Shown: positions 7,813-17,889, counted from the first letter of the stretch. The stretch is DNA of 64,000 nucleotides from Polynucleobacter sp. UB-Tiil-W10 (GCF_018881605.1 NZ_JACVPZ010000001.1:248001-312000), one strand, 5' to 3'. Notes: a model not told the origin generated them from the letters alone. Made by a program: numbers and translations.

Positions 7813-9336
7813 CTAGGCAGTGTACTGCTGACGCAAAATATTCTTTTGCACCTTACCCATAGCATTACGAGGTAAATCGGCAACAATCTCGACACGCTTA
7901 GGAATCTTAAAGTTCGCAATCTGTGTTTTCAAAGTAGCGATCATCGCCTCTGCATTTAACTTGGCTCCGGCCTTTGGCACTACTACCGCCATAACCGCCT
8001 CACCAAAGTCAGGATGCGGAATACCAATCACGGCACTCTCATCCACACCAGGCATGTCATCGATAAAACTTTCGATTTCTTTTGGATAAACGTTGTAGCC
8101 ACCCGAGATAATTAAATCCTTGCTACGGCCAACGATGCATAAGTAATCATTGGGAGCCTTGCCGCCATTGGCATCCCCACCCCAACGACCGACGTCGCCA
8201 GTTTTAAACCAACCGTCTTTTGTAAATTCTTCGGCAGTCTTCTCAGGCATGCGCCAGTAGCCTGCAAATATATTCGGACCTTTGACCTGAATGCTGCCAA
8301 TTTCATTGACTTTGCATGGCTTGTTATCTTCATCAACTACACGCACCTTAACGCCAGGCAGTGGCAGGCCAACAGAGCCACCTACACGCTTGCCTTTGTA
8401 AGGATTGGAAACCAACATCACCGTCTCACTCATGCCATAACGCTCAAGAATCGGCTGGCCAATAACATCTTTAAAGGTATTAAATGTTTCGGTTAACAAA
8501 GGAGCTGATCCGGAAATAAACAAGCGCATATTGCTTGCCACTTTTTTGGTAAATCCTTTATCAGCCAATAAGCGTACATAGAATGTAGGTACACCCATCA
8601 TCACTGTGGACTGTGGCATATGCTTGAGAAGCTGCGCTGTATCTAAACGCGGCAACCAAATCATTTTGCTGCCGTTAATCAACGCACCATGTGCAGCTAC
8701 AAATAAACCGTGAACGTGGAATATTGGCAAAGCATGCAACAGGACGTCGCCTTTTTTCCAACCCCAAAACTTTTGCAACACTTGCGCATTGCTGCCCAAG
8801 TTTTTATGAGTCAGCATTGCACCCTTGCTGCGACCGGTAGTACCAGAGGTATACAAAATTGCTGCAAGGTCATCGTCTTTAGCGGGGACGGTCTTAAATT
8901 TATCGCTCAGACCGCTTGCAGAATCCAATAAAGTGCCTGTGCGGTTTTCATCCAAGGTAAAGACATACTTTGTGCCTGCCTTGGAAGCTACTGCAGAAAC
9001 CCAGGAGAGATTCTTGCTACTACACACAACCACTGCTGGCTCTGCATTTTCTAAAAAGTACTGGATTTCGGCAGATTGATAAGCGGTATTGAGTGGCAAA
9101 TATACATATCCTGCACGAATGGTGGCTAGATAAAGAAAAAGCGCTTCAGGAGATTTTTCAACTTGTACTGCAACCCTGGCTCCTTTTGGAAGCTTAAGAC
9201 TGGCAAGTAAATTAGAAAGCTTAGCTGTTGCAGCTTCTAGGTCACCCCAGGAGTAATAAAGACCATCATGCGTCTCGAGAGCGCACGCTTTTTTATCTTT
9301 TGGAAAACCTTTTTCCAATACCGAGTACAAATTCAT
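7813..9336 (-). CDS. matB: Malonyl-CoA synthetase (acyl-CoA ligase family)
   Basis: This adenylate-forming ligase makes malonyl-CoA from malonate, ATP and CoA. It has the P-loop signature ILYTSGTTGRSKGAML, the YGMSE motif (ERYGMSETVM), the hinge GRSKDLIISGGYNVYPKEIE, and the C-terminal lysine segment PRNAMGKVQKN. At 507 residues it matches MatB. I place the start at 9336 (MNLYSVLEK) because AGGAAC lies just upstream; a start further up would run into dctM. The genes upstream encode a TRAP transporter and malonyl-CoA decarboxylase, which supports malonate over other acids. It is the last gene of the cluster. Confidence 0.9.
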   Translation of the reverse strand: MNLYSVLEKGFPKDKKACALETHDGLYYSWGDLEAATAKLSNLLASLKLPKGARVAVQVEKSPEALFLYLATIRAGYVYLPLNTAYQSAEIQYFLENAEPAVVVCSSKNLSWVSAVASKAGTKYVFTLDENRTGTLLDSASGLSDKFKTVPAKDDDLAAILYTSGTTGRSKGAMLTHKNLGSNAQVLQKFWGWKKGDVLLHALPIFHVHGLFVAAHGALINGSKMIWLPRLDTAQLLKHMPQSTVMMGVPTFYVRLLADKGFTKKVASNMRLFISGSAPLLTETFNTFKDVIGQPILERYGMSETVMLVSNPYKGKRVGGSVGLPLPGVKVRVVDEDNKPCKVNEIGSIQVKGPNIFAGYWRMPEKTAEEFTKDGWFKTGDVGRWGGDANGGKAPNDYLCIVGRSKDLIISGGYNVYPKEIESFIDDMPGVDESAVIGIPHPDFGEAVMAVVVPKAGAKLNAEAMIATLKTQIANFKIPKRVEIVADLPRNAMGKVQKNILRQQYTA

Positions 9337-9376
9337 GAAAGTTCCTATAAGGCTAATATTTTTATTAATACTGCAA

Positions 9377-10735
9377 TCAATGTACCTTGGCCGCACCCAT
9401 TACCAAATCCGATAATCCTGTAGCAATTTCTGGCACAAAACAGAGCACCACAACAGAGAAAATCATGATGATCACAAATGGGAATACTCCCCAAATAATT
9501 TCATTGAGAGAAATATCGGGTGCAATGTTCTTGATCACAAAGATATTTAGACCCACCGGAGGGTGAATCAAGCCTGTCTCCATAACAATAGTCATTACCA
9601 CTCCAAACCAAACCAAATCGAATCCAGCAGCTCTTAATGGCGGCAAGAAAATCGGCGCTGTCATCAAGATGATCGAAACAGGGGGCAAGAAAAAACCGAG
9701 AATGACTACCAAGACCAGAATAGCGGCCAACAATCCCCAACGACCAAAGCCTAGATCAACAATAGCTTGCGCAGCTGATTGACTTAAATGCAAATGGCTC
9801 ATCACGTTTGAGAACAAGAGTGACATACCAATGATGAACATCAGCATCGTTGATTCTTTGATGGTGGCATTGAGCAACGGCGACAAATCTTTAATGCGCC
9901 ACATCTTATAAATAATGGCAATCAAAGCGAATGCCAAAATGGCGCCAAGGCCTGCTGTTTCTGATGGAGTGGCATAGCCACCGTAAAGCGCAATCATTAC
10001 ACCTAGCAATAAAACCAAGAAAGGCAACACTCGCGGCAGTGAACTCATCTTCTGCTGCATAGTGTAGGTTTGACGCTCGAGAATTGGTTGGCGTGGGGCG
10101 CCAACTTTAACTGCCTCTAAAGCCAGGTTGTATTCCTTGCGGAATTTATAAACTGTGTAGATCGAGAAGAATACAACCAACATCAAGCCAGGGCCGATAC
10201 CTGCCAGGAACAAACGTCCCAGCGACTGCTCCGCCGCAACCGAATACAAAATCATGGTGATCGAAGGGGGTAACAGGATGCCCAAGGTTCCACCGGCAGC
10301 AATAATGCCAGCCGCTAAGCCCGGAGAGTAACCACGCTTACGCATTTCTGGAATACCGGCACTTCCGATTGCAGAGCAAGTTGCTGGGCTTGAGCCCGCC
10401 ATAGCAGCAAACAAAGCACAAGCCAATACGTTAGCAACACCGAGTCCACCCGGAACTTTGCCCAACCAAACATGCAAAGCCTCGTATAAATCTTGGCCGG
10501 CACGTGACCGTCCGATCGCCGCCCCTTTTAAGATAAAGAGCGGGATCGAGAGCAAGGTAATGCTGGCCATTTCTTCATAGACGTTTTGAGTCACTGTATC
10601 CAAGGAGGATGCAGGCATAAAAAACACCATAAATACAACGGCTACCGAGCCCAACGCAAAAGAGATGGGCATCCCTGAAAACATAACCAGCAACGTGACC
10701 GCTGCAAACAATAATCCTAATGTCGTGATTGACAT
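9377..10735 (-). CDS. dctM: TRAP transporter large permease (DctM type)
   Basis: The 452-residue, roughly 12-helix membrane subunit of a sodium-driven tripartite uptake system. Family features visible: MSGMPISFALG near the start, GSSPATCSAIGSAGIPEMRKRGY (read as GSSPATCSAIG plus IPEMRKRGY) near 115-140, GGTLGILLPPSITMILY, and the C-terminal half repeat with LPPVSIILMTAPIFLPP and GLIHPPVGLNIFVI. It starts 2 bp after the small permease gene. Context points to malonate as cargo, as in the known MatPQM-type systems, but the substrate is inferred. Confidence 0.92.
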   Translation of the reverse strand: MSITTLGLLFAAVTLLVMFSGMPISFALGSVAVVFMVFFMPASSLDTVTQNVYEEMASITLLSIPLFILKGAAIGRSRAGQDLYEALHVWLGKVPGGLGVANVLACALFAAMAGSSPATCSAIGSAGIPEMRKRGYSPGLAAGIIAAGGTLGILLPPSITMILYSVAAEQSLGRLFLAGIGPGLMLVVFFSIYTVYKFRKEYNLALEAVKVGAPRQPILERQTYTMQQKMSSLPRVLPFLVLLLGVMIALYGGYATPSETAGLGAILAFALIAIIYKMWRIKDLSPLLNATIKESTMLMFIIGMSLLFSNVMSHLHLSQSAAQAIVDLGFGRWGLLAAILVLVVILGFFLPPVSIILMTAPIFLPPLRAAGFDLVWFGVVMTIVMETGLIHPPVGLNIFVIKNIAPDISLNEIIWGVFPFVIIMIFSVVVLCFVPEIATGLSDLVMGAAKVH

Positions 10736-10737
10736 GC

Positions 10738-11244
10738 TTATTCCCCTTCGCCTGGATTAACTACATCTCCAAACGCTTGGAGCAAAATCTGAACTGCCAA
10801 TAAAGTCATACCAATGGACATCATGATGTATGGAATCCACAGCGGTGGAGCCCATGAAGATGAAGTCACTTGACCGTCTACCCACGCCTCATGAAACAGA
10901 GTCCATGACTTCCATGCAAAAAAAGCACAGAAAGCGCAAGAAGCAATATCAATTAATAGAACCCTGATTTGATTGACTGTTTTGGGCAACATCGTAGAAA
11001 CAGCAGAGATCCCAACATGTCCGCGAATTTGTTGTACGTAAGCACCACATAAAAATGTTGCGCCTACCAAGCAAAATACTGCAGCTTCATCTTGCCAATC
11101 CGTCGTAGCCCCAAAAAATGCGCGTGAGGCAACGCTGTAACTCAAAATTACTGAAGCCGCCACCAATGCCAAGGAGCCAAATAGCACCATGAACTTATTA
11201 ATTCCCGACATTAAGCGGTCGGTCGCTTGCAAGAGTTGAGTCAT
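10738..11244 (-). CDS. dctQ: TRAP transporter small permease (DctQ type)
   Basis: A 168-residue, four-helix membrane subunit that joins the binding protein to the large permease. The DctQ pattern is visible: a first helix with FGSLALVAASVILSYSVASR, then W-Q-D-E-A at about 51-55 (TTDWQDEAAVFCLVGATFL), and a late helix W-I-P-Y. It lies between dctP (3 bp away) and dctM (2 bp away), so the three are translationally linked. Confidence 0.9.
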   Translation of the reverse strand: MTQLLQATDRLMSGINKFMVLFGSLALVAASVILSYSVASRAFFGATTDWQDEAAVFCLVGATFLCGAYVQQIRGHVGISAVSTMLPKTVNQIRVLLIDIASCAFCAFFAWKSWTLFHEAWVDGQVTSSSWAPPLWIPYIMMSIGMTLLAVQILLQAFGDVVNPGEGE

Positions 11245-11247
11245 GAT

Positions 11248-12315
11248 TTAGGTCACTTTTTCTGCTGCTTTTAGCAATGCTGCGCAGCTTTCATTCTTTT
11301 CTGCATAATCTTTCCAGGCGCTATCGCGAGCAACCGCCTTCCACTTGTCCACAATCGCTGCATCAACGTCGGTGACCTTACTACCCGCTCTTGCATAAGC
11401 TAAGGCTGCAGTTTTGTCATCTTCCTTGGCGGCTTCAAGCCCAAACTTTTCCATTTCGGCGCCAGCTGCCATGAGGGCATCACGCTGATCTTTTGGTAGT
11501 GCATCAAAGATTTGCTTAGACATCATCAACGGCTCAAGCATGAACCAATAAGATTTTTGGCGTGCACTAGTAAATGCTTTTGCCAACTCTTCAAGCTTGA
11601 ATGACATAAAGCTTGTAGAAGATGTGTAAGCTGCATCCATTGCGCCAGTTTGCATGGCGGCGTAGATTTCGTTAGAAGGCAATGAAATAACTGAAGCCCC
11701 TGCTGCCTTGAGCATCAAGTCAAATTCACGACTACCACCGCGAATCTTCATCCCTTTAACATCCTCTGGAAGAATAATTGACTTGTTTCTACTGGCAACA
11801 CCACCTGCTTGCCAGACCCAACTCAAGAGCACAATACCTTTGTCTTCTAAAGTTTTGGTGAGCATCTTGCCCACTTCCGCAGTCTTCCATTTAGCAGCCT
11901 GCTCATAACTTGTTACCAAAGCTGGCATTAAGCCGATATTGACCTCTGGTACTTCACCGCCTGCATATGGCAATGGGAATAATGAGATGTCTAAAGCACC
12001 CTTTCGCATTGCGCTGAACTGCGCATTCGTTTTCATCAATGATGAGCCTGGGTAAACCTGAAACTTCAATGCACCTTTGGTGCGCTTTTCAACAGACTCG
12101 GCAAATTTGCGGCAAAGACGGTCACGGAAATCACCTGCCTGAATAGTTCCACCAGGAAACTGATGAGAGATGTTCAAAGTTTTAGTTGCGCCTTGAGCGT
12201 TCGATGCAGGGCTAAAGCCCACGATGCCAGCTAAGGGCAACGCTGCAGATCCTGCCAATAATTGGCGACGCAAAGCATTTGGCTTATTAGATCCAGCTTT
12301 CAATTCATTGCTCAT
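11248..12315 (-). CDS. dctP: TRAP transporter periplasmic solute-binding protein (DctP type)
   Basis: A 355-residue periplasmic binding protein. The N-terminus has a twin-arginine-like signal (NALRRQLLAGSAALPLAG) and a cleavage region near NAQGA at about 40. The mature part has the DctP pattern: GDFRDRLCRKFAESVEKRT, VYPGSSLMK, and the substrate arginine region GMKIRGGSREFDLMLKAAG. AGGAG lies before the ATG. It is first of the transporter trio and follows the malonyl-CoA decarboxylase gene after 130 bp. Malonate as ligand is inferred from context. Confidence 0.9.
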   Translation of the reverse strand: MSNELKAGSNKPNALRRQLLAGSAALPLAGIVGFSPASNAQGATKTLNISHQFPGGTIQAGDFRDRLCRKFAESVEKRTKGALKFQVYPGSSLMKTNAQFSAMRKGALDISLFPLPYAGGEVPEVNIGLMPALVTSYEQAAKWKTAEVGKMLTKTLEDKGIVLLSWVWQAGGVASRNKSIILPEDVKGMKIRGGSREFDLMLKAAGASVISLPSNEIYAAMQTGAMDAAYTSSTSFMSFKLEELAKAFTSARQKSYWFMLEPLMMSKQIFDALPKDQRDALMAAGAEMEKFGLEAAKEDDKTAALAYARAGSKVTDVDAAIVDKWKAVARDSAWKDYAEKNESCAALLKAAEKVT

Positions 12316-12387
12316 ATTGTTCTCCTAGTAGTGTTTTATAGACTGCATAATACGGTCAGATCTTAGTGTCTGCTTCCTTGCCACATA

Positions 12388-12424
12388 CTCTAAAGCGAAT
12401 ATTCTCTGAATTCTGCTTTTAGAG
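12388..12424. repeat. Inverted repeat between matA and dctP
   Basis: CTCTAAAGC at 12388-12396 faces GCTTTTAGAG at 12415-12424, with one unpaired base and an 18-nt loop that itself holds GAATATTC. No T-run follows on the minus strand, so it is not a typical terminator. It may tune expression between the decarboxylase and the transporter; this is inference. Confidence 0.3.
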
Positions 12425-12445
12425 CCTCTCCTCCTAAATATATTT

Positions 12446-13750
12446 CTAGGCCTGCATTAATCGGCCAACAGCTCGTGAATAATCAATTTCTCCCTGAGTA
12501 AAGCGCTCATGGTTTTCCTCAACAGAAGAAAGATCATATAAATAATTGACCATCAGGCAGGCTGACTGCCTTAAACCCTTGCGAGAGAGGTCTCCAGCCC
12601 AGTTAATTTGATGAAGCTTGGCGCCGTTGCCCAAGTGAAACTTAGCAACCGGGTTGCCATTACGACCAGCAGAGCCTAACCCCAGATAAATACTAGCCAA
12701 GCACATTAACGCCGTCTTTTCTTTTTCGGTAGCGTTGTCAGGGTGCCAGCCAGAACTTAAGCGCTCGGTCCACGAACGTTTCGCCAATCCAAGGACCTCC
12801 AAGGATTGTTCACGGGCAGTGCGGACTGCAGGCTTGAGTTGAGTGCCCGTCTTTTCTCCACCAATATCTGCACCAGCAGCGACCCAGTCAATGAAGCCTG
12901 GAATTGGTGAAAGCGTTACGAAGGTTTTGAGACTAGGAAACTCTGCATGCAACTGTTCGGCAACTCGCTTAATCAGGAAGTTACCCATTGAAACACCTCG
13001 CAAGCCTGGCTCGCAATTACTAATGGAATAAAAAGCAGCCACTTTATATTGTGAAGTTTGATGAACTGTCTCTGCCTTCTTATCCACCAAAGGAGTAATT
13101 ACAGCGGGGATTTCTGGCAAAAGCGCTACTTCAACGAAAATCAAAGGCTCATTTGGAAGTTGTGGATGAAAAAACGCAAAACATCTACGATCAGGCTGCA
13201 AGCGGCGGCGCAGGTCATCCCAGCCATCAATTGCATGCACAGCCTCATGCTGAATCAGTTTTTCCAAAACCTCGGCAGGCGACTTCCAATCCACCCGATG
13301 CATCTTTAAAAATCCCGGGTTAAACCAAGAAGACAAGAGGTGACGTAAGTCAAAATCAACGGCAGTTAATTCGGGCTGCTTTTCGAGCAATTGCAAAAGA
13401 TCGCGACGCATACCTACCAGCGCAGCAGTTCCATTAGTTGCGCGATTAAGTCGACGAAACAGTTCTTGCCTCGGCGGTTCAGTTACGCGTTGTAATTTAA
13501 TGTAATTGCGCGCACTTGCTTCTGCTGAAAAATTTTGTGCGGCAGACATAACTGCAGCTGCATCAGGATTGAGTTTTTCAAATAGAAAATTGAAAAATTT
13601 AGAATGCTGATCCTTAGAGAGTTTGCGGTAGTTGTGAATTACATCGTCTGCCATGCTGACTGCATTCGATTCACCACGCTCAGAAATGAGTCGATTGACC
13701 GCGCCTGTAACACGGGAAAAGTAACGGGCTTTTGCTAGCTTTTCAAGCAT
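12446..13750 (-). CDS. matA: Malonyl-CoA decarboxylase
   Basis: Converts malonyl-CoA to acetyl-CoA and CO2, completing malonate use with MatB. At 434 residues it is in the usual range. The N-terminal helical domain covers about 1-130. The C-terminal GNAT-fold domain has the family blocks VHAIDGWDDLRRRLQPDRRC, CFAFFHPQLPNEPLIFVEVA, FYSISNCEPGLRGVSMGNF, and LSPIPGF, whose serine is catalytic with the histidine in NGAKLHQINWAGDLS. It is the first gene after the LysR regulator on the same strand and starts the malonate operon. Confidence 0.93.
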   Translation of the reverse strand: MLEKLAKARYFSRVTGAVNRLISERGESNAVSMADDVIHNYRKLSKDQHSKFFNFLFEKLNPDAAAVMSAAQNFSAEASARNYIKLQRVTEPPRQELFRRLNRATNGTAALVGMRRDLLQLLEKQPELTAVDFDLRHLLSSWFNPGFLKMHRVDWKSPAEVLEKLIQHEAVHAIDGWDDLRRRLQPDRRCFAFFHPQLPNEPLIFVEVALLPEIPAVITPLVDKKAETVHQTSQYKVAAFYSISNCEPGLRGVSMGNFLIKRVAEQLHAEFPSLKTFVTLSPIPGFIDWVAAGADIGGEKTGTQLKPAVRTAREQSLEVLGLAKRSWTERLSSGWHPDNATEKEKTALMCLASIYLGLGSAGRNGNPVAKFHLGNGAKLHQINWAGDLSRKGLRQSACLMVNYLYDLSSVEENHERFTQGEIDYSRAVGRLMQA

Positions 13751-13846
13751 GTAGATCTCTCAAAGAATTCATCCCAAAGGGAGAAGGATTGAAATCTAAT
13801 GTAAAGCCGAGTAAATACCAAATCAATTAATTAAAGTGTAGTTTCA

Positions 13847-13861
13847 TTAACTTTAAGTTAA
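13847..13861. promoter_or_regulatory. Palindrome before matA, candidate LysR operator
   Basis: TTAACTT-T-AAGTTAA is a perfect 7-1-7 palindrome, 97 bp upstream of the matA ATG and just past the end of the LysR gene. Nearby TTAATTAA adds further symmetry. A malonate-responsive regulator could bind here; only the symmetry and position are seen. Confidence 0.45.
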
Positions 13862-13870
13862 TTATTGAAC

Positions 13871-14797
13871 TCACTTACCTAAGACTGCGTAAGTAGTATT
13901 GCGATGCAACATGCGGGTTTCAGCTGCTAGAGCGAGGATATTGGGGTTAGATTCATTAGCCTGGAGGTACATTAAGCCAATATGTTGAGTCACCTGATAT
14001 TTTGGCAATAAGGGGGTAAATTCAATGGCATCGCCCATCAAAGCCATCACCCGGCCAGGCAGCAAAGATCTCCCCAGGTCACCTGAGACCATATTCATGA
14101 GGGAAAAGATATCCCCCACCTTCATTACAACATTGGGGCTAAATCCAGCCAACTGGAAAGCCTCATAAAACCCTGAAGTGGTGGCAAAACCATCTTGCAG
14201 GGTCAAAAATTTCTCATTTTGGTATTGGGATAAATCAATATTGGCTTCATCTGGCTTATTGTTTTTTGAAGAGGCTAAAAACAACTGGTCCTCAAAAAGA
14301 GGGACTACCTGGACGCCCTCCGGGAGATCTCTTGTGGGAACTGCCATGACTACTGCGTCTACATTTCCCTCGCTGAGCCTCTTCATCAAGTCCTCATTAG
14401 ATCCCAGATATAAATCAATATCTAAGTCAGGCCTGCGGATTTTGGTGCCCATAATGATCCGCGGAATGATATTGGCAGTTAAAGAGTACATCGAGCCTAA
14501 GCGGATTTGCCCAATCTCAACCCCTGATTTAGCTCGCGTCTTTTTGAGGATACGATCTACATCCGCTAATAAATCTGCACTAGCCTCTGCCAAGTAAATG
14601 GCGGCTGGTAAAGCTTTTAGTTGCCGCCCTTCTTTTACAAAGAGAGGGCAACCAATTCCTGACTCCAGAGAATGTAAGGCTTTATGAATGCTGACTGAGC
14701 TTAAATGCAATTCTTCTGCTGTTTTGGAAAGACTTCCAGTGCGCACAAAAGAACACAGGATTTCTAACTTTCGTAGCGTCAGTTCTTCATTGAGCAT
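13871..14797 (-). CDS. LysR-family transcriptional regulator of the malonate cluster
   Basis: A 308-residue LysR protein. The N-terminal winged helix-turn-helix is clear (LRKLEILCSFVRTGSLSKTA, then LHLSSVSIHKALHSLESGIG), followed by a substrate-binding domain (about 90-300). It lies directly upstream of the matA-dctPQM-matB genes on the same strand, separated by 120 bp. Malonate or malonyl-CoA as effector is a guess from context. Malonate regulators in other bacteria are of either GntR (MatR) or LysR (MdcR) type. Confidence 0.88.
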   Translation of the reverse strand: MLNEELTLRKLEILCSFVRTGSLSKTAEELHLSSVSIHKALHSLESGIGCPLFVKEGRQLKALPAAIYLAEASADLLADVDRILKKTRAKSGVEIGQIRLGSMYSLTANIIPRIIMGTKIRRPDLDIDLYLGSNEDLMKRLSEGNVDAVVMAVPTRDLPEGVQVVPLFEDQLFLASSKNNKPDEANIDLSQYQNEKFLTLQDGFATTSGFYEAFQLAGFSPNVVMKVGDIFSLMNMVSGDLGRSLLPGRVMALMGDAIEFTPLLPKYQVTQHIGLMYLQANESNPNILALAAETRMLHRNTTYAVLGK

Positions 14798-14827
14798 AGA
14801 GTCGCTAATTAGCTTATGAAGTACTCT

Positions 14828-15616
14828 TTAAGTACTCTTAGATTTAAATGCTGTCATCAGGTAGATACCGAACAATATCATCGGTACACATAACCACTGA
14901 CCCATAGATAACCCAAGACCTAGAAGGCCCAAGAAAGAATCTGGTTCACGTGCGTATTCAGCTAAAAAACGACAAATGCCGTAACCCAATAAGAAGAATC
15001 CAGATACTTGACCAACTTTTCTAGGCTTGCCTGCATATATCCACAAAGCAATACCTAGAAGGACACCCTCACCAAGCAGTTGGTAAATCTGTGATGGGTG
15101 ACGTGGCACTGAATCTACCAATGGAAAGACCATGGCCCAAGGCAAATCAGTAGGCCTGCCCCATAGCTCGCCATTAATAAAGTTCCCCAGTCGCCCAAAT
15201 GCCAAACCAAAAGGAACAAGTGGTGCCACCAAATCACTCACCACAAAAAAAGTGGTCTTGCGTTTTTTAGCAAACCAATACAGCGCAACGAGAACGCCCA
15301 GTAAACCACCATGGAAAGACATGCCACCTTCCCAAATTTTGAAAATACTCAAAGGATGAGACAAATAAAAACCAGGCATATAAAAGAGGGTGTAACCCAA
15401 GCGACCGCCAAGCACTACCCCGAGAACACCAGCAAAAAGTAGGTCCTCGAGATCCTTATAAGTCCAACCTAATGCTTGATAGCGCGGGGATCGAATGCGT
15501 AAGCGTCCTAAAAGCAAGAATTGGGCAAAGGCCATTAGGTACATCAAACCATACCAATGAACTGCAAATGAACCAATCCGAATTACTGCAGGGTCAAACT
15601 GAGGATGAATCAACAT
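14828..15616 (-). CDS. lgt: Phosphatidylglycerol-prolipoprotein diacylglyceryl transferase
   Basis: Attaches diacylglycerol to the lipobox cysteine of prolipoproteins in the inner membrane. The 262-residue polytopic protein has the N-terminal [12 protein letters not shown] with [16 protein letters not shown], then [21 protein letters not shown], and the signature [20 protein letters not shown] around 140-160. Length fits the family. holC lies 5 bp upstream on the same strand. Confidence 0.97.
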   Translation of the reverse strand: MLIHPQFDPAVIRIGSFAVHWYGLMYLMAFAQFLLLGRLRIRSPRYQALGWTYKDLEDLLFAGVLGVVLGGRLGYTLFYMPGFYLSHPLSIFKIWEGGMSFHGGLLGVLVALYWFAKKRKTTFFVVSDLVAPLVPFGLAFGRLGNFINGELWGRPTDLPWAMVFPLVDSVPRHPSQIYQLLGEGVLLGIALWIYAGKPRKVGQVSGFFLLGYGICRFLAEYAREPDSFLGLLGLGLSMGQWLCVPMILFGIYLMTAFKSKST

Positions 15617-15621
15617 GGATA

Positions 15622-16086
15622 TTAGCTTTTGGATTGATCAAAGTTATGCAACTCATGACCCAACTCTCGATAAGCCTTATAACGCTCGCGCCCAGCCAGA
15701 CGCTCAGCCTCGTTTACCGTAACCACCTCCACAATTCTGGGGAAGCGCGCAACTAGAGCAGGCACATCTGAGGGCATGCGCATTCCCAAATGAATCATGA
15801 CATCAGCATGGGGGATGCTATTTAAGACCGAAGAGGCAAAGTCATCCGTTAGGACAATGGGAGTTTCTGCTGCTACTTCATCATCAATAAAACAGTGCGG
15901 TAAAAAATCAGTGCTACTAAATGACCAAAGAAGTTCGTTTAACTTTTGCAGATCAACTTTTTCTCCCACCATCACAATATTTCGAACGGGCTCACCTTCT
16001 GGGGTAGCGCTCCAAATTTTGCGCGTGAGGCGACAAGCATATTCCAGCTTGTCACTCACATTGCTATGGAAATCAATTCGAGCCAT
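15622..16086 (-). CDS. holC: DNA polymerase III chi subunit
   Basis: A 154-residue clamp-loader accessory protein linking the replisome to single-stranded-DNA-binding protein. Visible features: [20 protein letters not shown] at the start (family form F-h-x-N-v-x-D-k-l-x-Y-a-C-R-L), a W-x-F-x-x-x-D-F-L-P-H segment ([15 protein letters not shown]), and PIVLTDD in the middle. It lies between pepA and lgt on the same strand, the common pepA-holC order in betaproteobacteria. Confidence 0.93.
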   Translation of the reverse strand: MARIDFHSNVSDKLEYACRLTRKIWSATPEGEPVRNIVMVGEKVDLQKLNELLWSFSSTDFLPHCFIDDEVAAETPIVLTDDFASSVLNSIPHADVMIHLGMRMPSDVPALVARFPRIVEVVTVNEAERLAGRERYKAYRELGHELHNFDQSKS

Positions 16087-16120
16087 TCAATCTTTATCCG
16101 GTGGTCTGAGTGGGCGCCTA

Positions 16121-17731
16121 TTACTTACGCTCAAGCAAGAAGTTCACCAAGAGTGGCACAGGACGACCAGTAGAGCCTTTGGCAACTCCGCTCTTCCATG
16201 CAGTTCCAGCAATATCTAAGTGAGCCCATTTATATTTCTCAGTAAAGCGTGATAAGAAGCAAGCTGCTGTGACACTACCAGCTGGACGTCCGCCAATATT
16301 GGCAACATCTGCAAAGTTGGATTTAAGTTGCTCATGATAAGCAGCATCTAAAGGTAAACGCCAAACTGTGTCCAAAGAAGCATGGCCTGCTTTAGTAAGC
16401 TCACTTACCAAGTTCTCATCTTCAGAAAATAAACCGCTATGTACATGACCCAAGGCAATCACGCATGCGCCAGTCAAAGTAGCGATATCAATAACTGCTG
16501 CAGGCTTAAAACGCTCCACATAAGTGAGCGCATCACAAAGAATGAGTCGGCCTTCTGCATCGGTGTTGAGAATCTCAATGGTTTGCCCAGACATGCTCTT
16601 GACAATATCGCCAGGACGAGTGGCTTGACCTGATGGCATATTTTCACAGGTTGGAATAACCCCAATGACGTTCTTATTCAGCTTCATTAGGGCAACCGCA
16701 TACATCGTGCCAATGACGGAAGCTGCGCCGCACATGTCGTACTTCATTTCATCCATCGCCTCACCTGGCTTCAGTGAAATACCGCCAGTGTCGAAAGTAA
16801 TGCCTTTACCAACCAAGACAATCGGTGCTTCACCCGCTTTACCACCTTGATGGCGCATCACAATAAATTGTGGCGGCGTGTCAGATCCTTTAGCAACAGA
16901 TAAGAATGAACCCATCCCTAAAGCCTCGATTTGCTTGCGTCCTAGCACTTCAACTTTGAGGCTAGTTTTTTTACTAAGGCCTTGGGCAGCCTTACCTAAA
17001 TAGGTTGGAGTGCAAATGTTGGGCGGAAGATTGCCAAGATCCTTTGCTAAGTTCATTCCTTCAACCATAGATACGCCCTGCTCTACAGCAGACTTCAGCT
17101 CTGTTGAGCAATCATTGTTACCGGCAAATACCAAGTTTTTAAAGGTGTCTGCTTTATCTTTAGCCTTAAATTTCATGGCAGGCTGACGTACGCCAAAACG
17201 GTAAGCTTGATCGCCAGCATATTGAATAGTGAGACGAACTTCTTCAGCAATAAATTCCGCCTTGTGGGCGAGCGCAAAACTTGGAGTAAACCAGAGAGCG
17301 CTTTCAATTGATCCGCCGCTGAGTTCCTTCAGGGCAGACCGAGCAACTTTGGAATACGTAGTAAGGCTACGCTCACTAGCAAGATGTAAGTCGCCCAAAC
17401 TGATGAGCAATACCCGTTTTGCTTTTACCCCATTTGCAGCCCACGATTTTTCTGCTCTCAACATGCACGCTGAGGCCTGCTTGGAATCTAAATCTCCAAC
17501 AATATTGGCGTGAGTTACCGAACCCCCGAGCAAGAGATCGAGCTCTGGCAAATATCCCGTTTTTGCTTTGGCGGCCTTAGCGCGTGAGAAGCTATCCAAG
17601 TCAGCTTTGGAATACCCCAAAACCAAACAGTCAGCACTATGGCCAAGGAGAGATTTAAGGCTAGATTTCTGGAGTTTTGGGCTCTGAAGGTCGGCTTGAG
17701 GGAAAATCTTGGTGCTAAATTGAATTGTCAT
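16121..17731 (-). CDS. pepA: Leucyl aminopeptidase (M17, cytosol aminopeptidase)
   Basis: A two-metal aminopeptidase that clears N-terminal residues from peptides; in E. coli it also binds DNA in recombination and carAB control. At 536 residues it is slightly long (503 in E. coli). The C-terminal catalytic domain has the lysine-metal block VGKGITFDTGGISLKPG, the family signature NTDAEGRLILCDAL, and MKYDMCGAASVIG. The start MTIQFSTKIF fits the family. It is upstream of holC (34 bp) and divergent from lptF. Confidence 0.96.
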   Translation of the reverse strand: MTIQFSTKIFPQADLQSPKLQKSSLKSLLGHSADCLVLGYSKADLDSFSRAKAAKAKTGYLPELDLLLGGSVTHANIVGDLDSKQASACMLRAEKSWAANGVKAKRVLLISLGDLHLASERSLTTYSKVARSALKELSGGSIESALWFTPSFALAHKAEFIAEEVRLTIQYAGDQAYRFGVRQPAMKFKAKDKADTFKNLVFAGNNDCSTELKSAVEQGVSMVEGMNLAKDLGNLPPNICTPTYLGKAAQGLSKKTSLKVEVLGRKQIEALGMGSFLSVAKGSDTPPQFIVMRHQGGKAGEAPIVLVGKGITFDTGGISLKPGEAMDEMKYDMCGAASVIGTMYAVALMKLNKNVIGVIPTCENMPSGQATRPGDIVKSMSGQTIEILNTDAEGRLILCDALTYVERFKPAAVIDIATLTGACVIALGHVHSGLFSEDENLVSELTKAGHASLDTVWRLPLDAAYHEQLKSNFADVANIGGRPAGSVTAACFLSRFTEKYKWAHLDIAGTAWKSGVAKGSTGRPVPLLVNFLLERK

Positions 17732-17889
17732 AATCTATTACGGTATTTTGGTCGATGCAAAGGGGTGGTAATTGCTAATTTGGGACGTTTATCCATTATC
17801 CTCCGACATGAGATTAACTTCCCCTATCACTAGCAATATAAGCCATTTGCAACCATTCATAACTTCATAAACCCAGACCCTTACATCTC

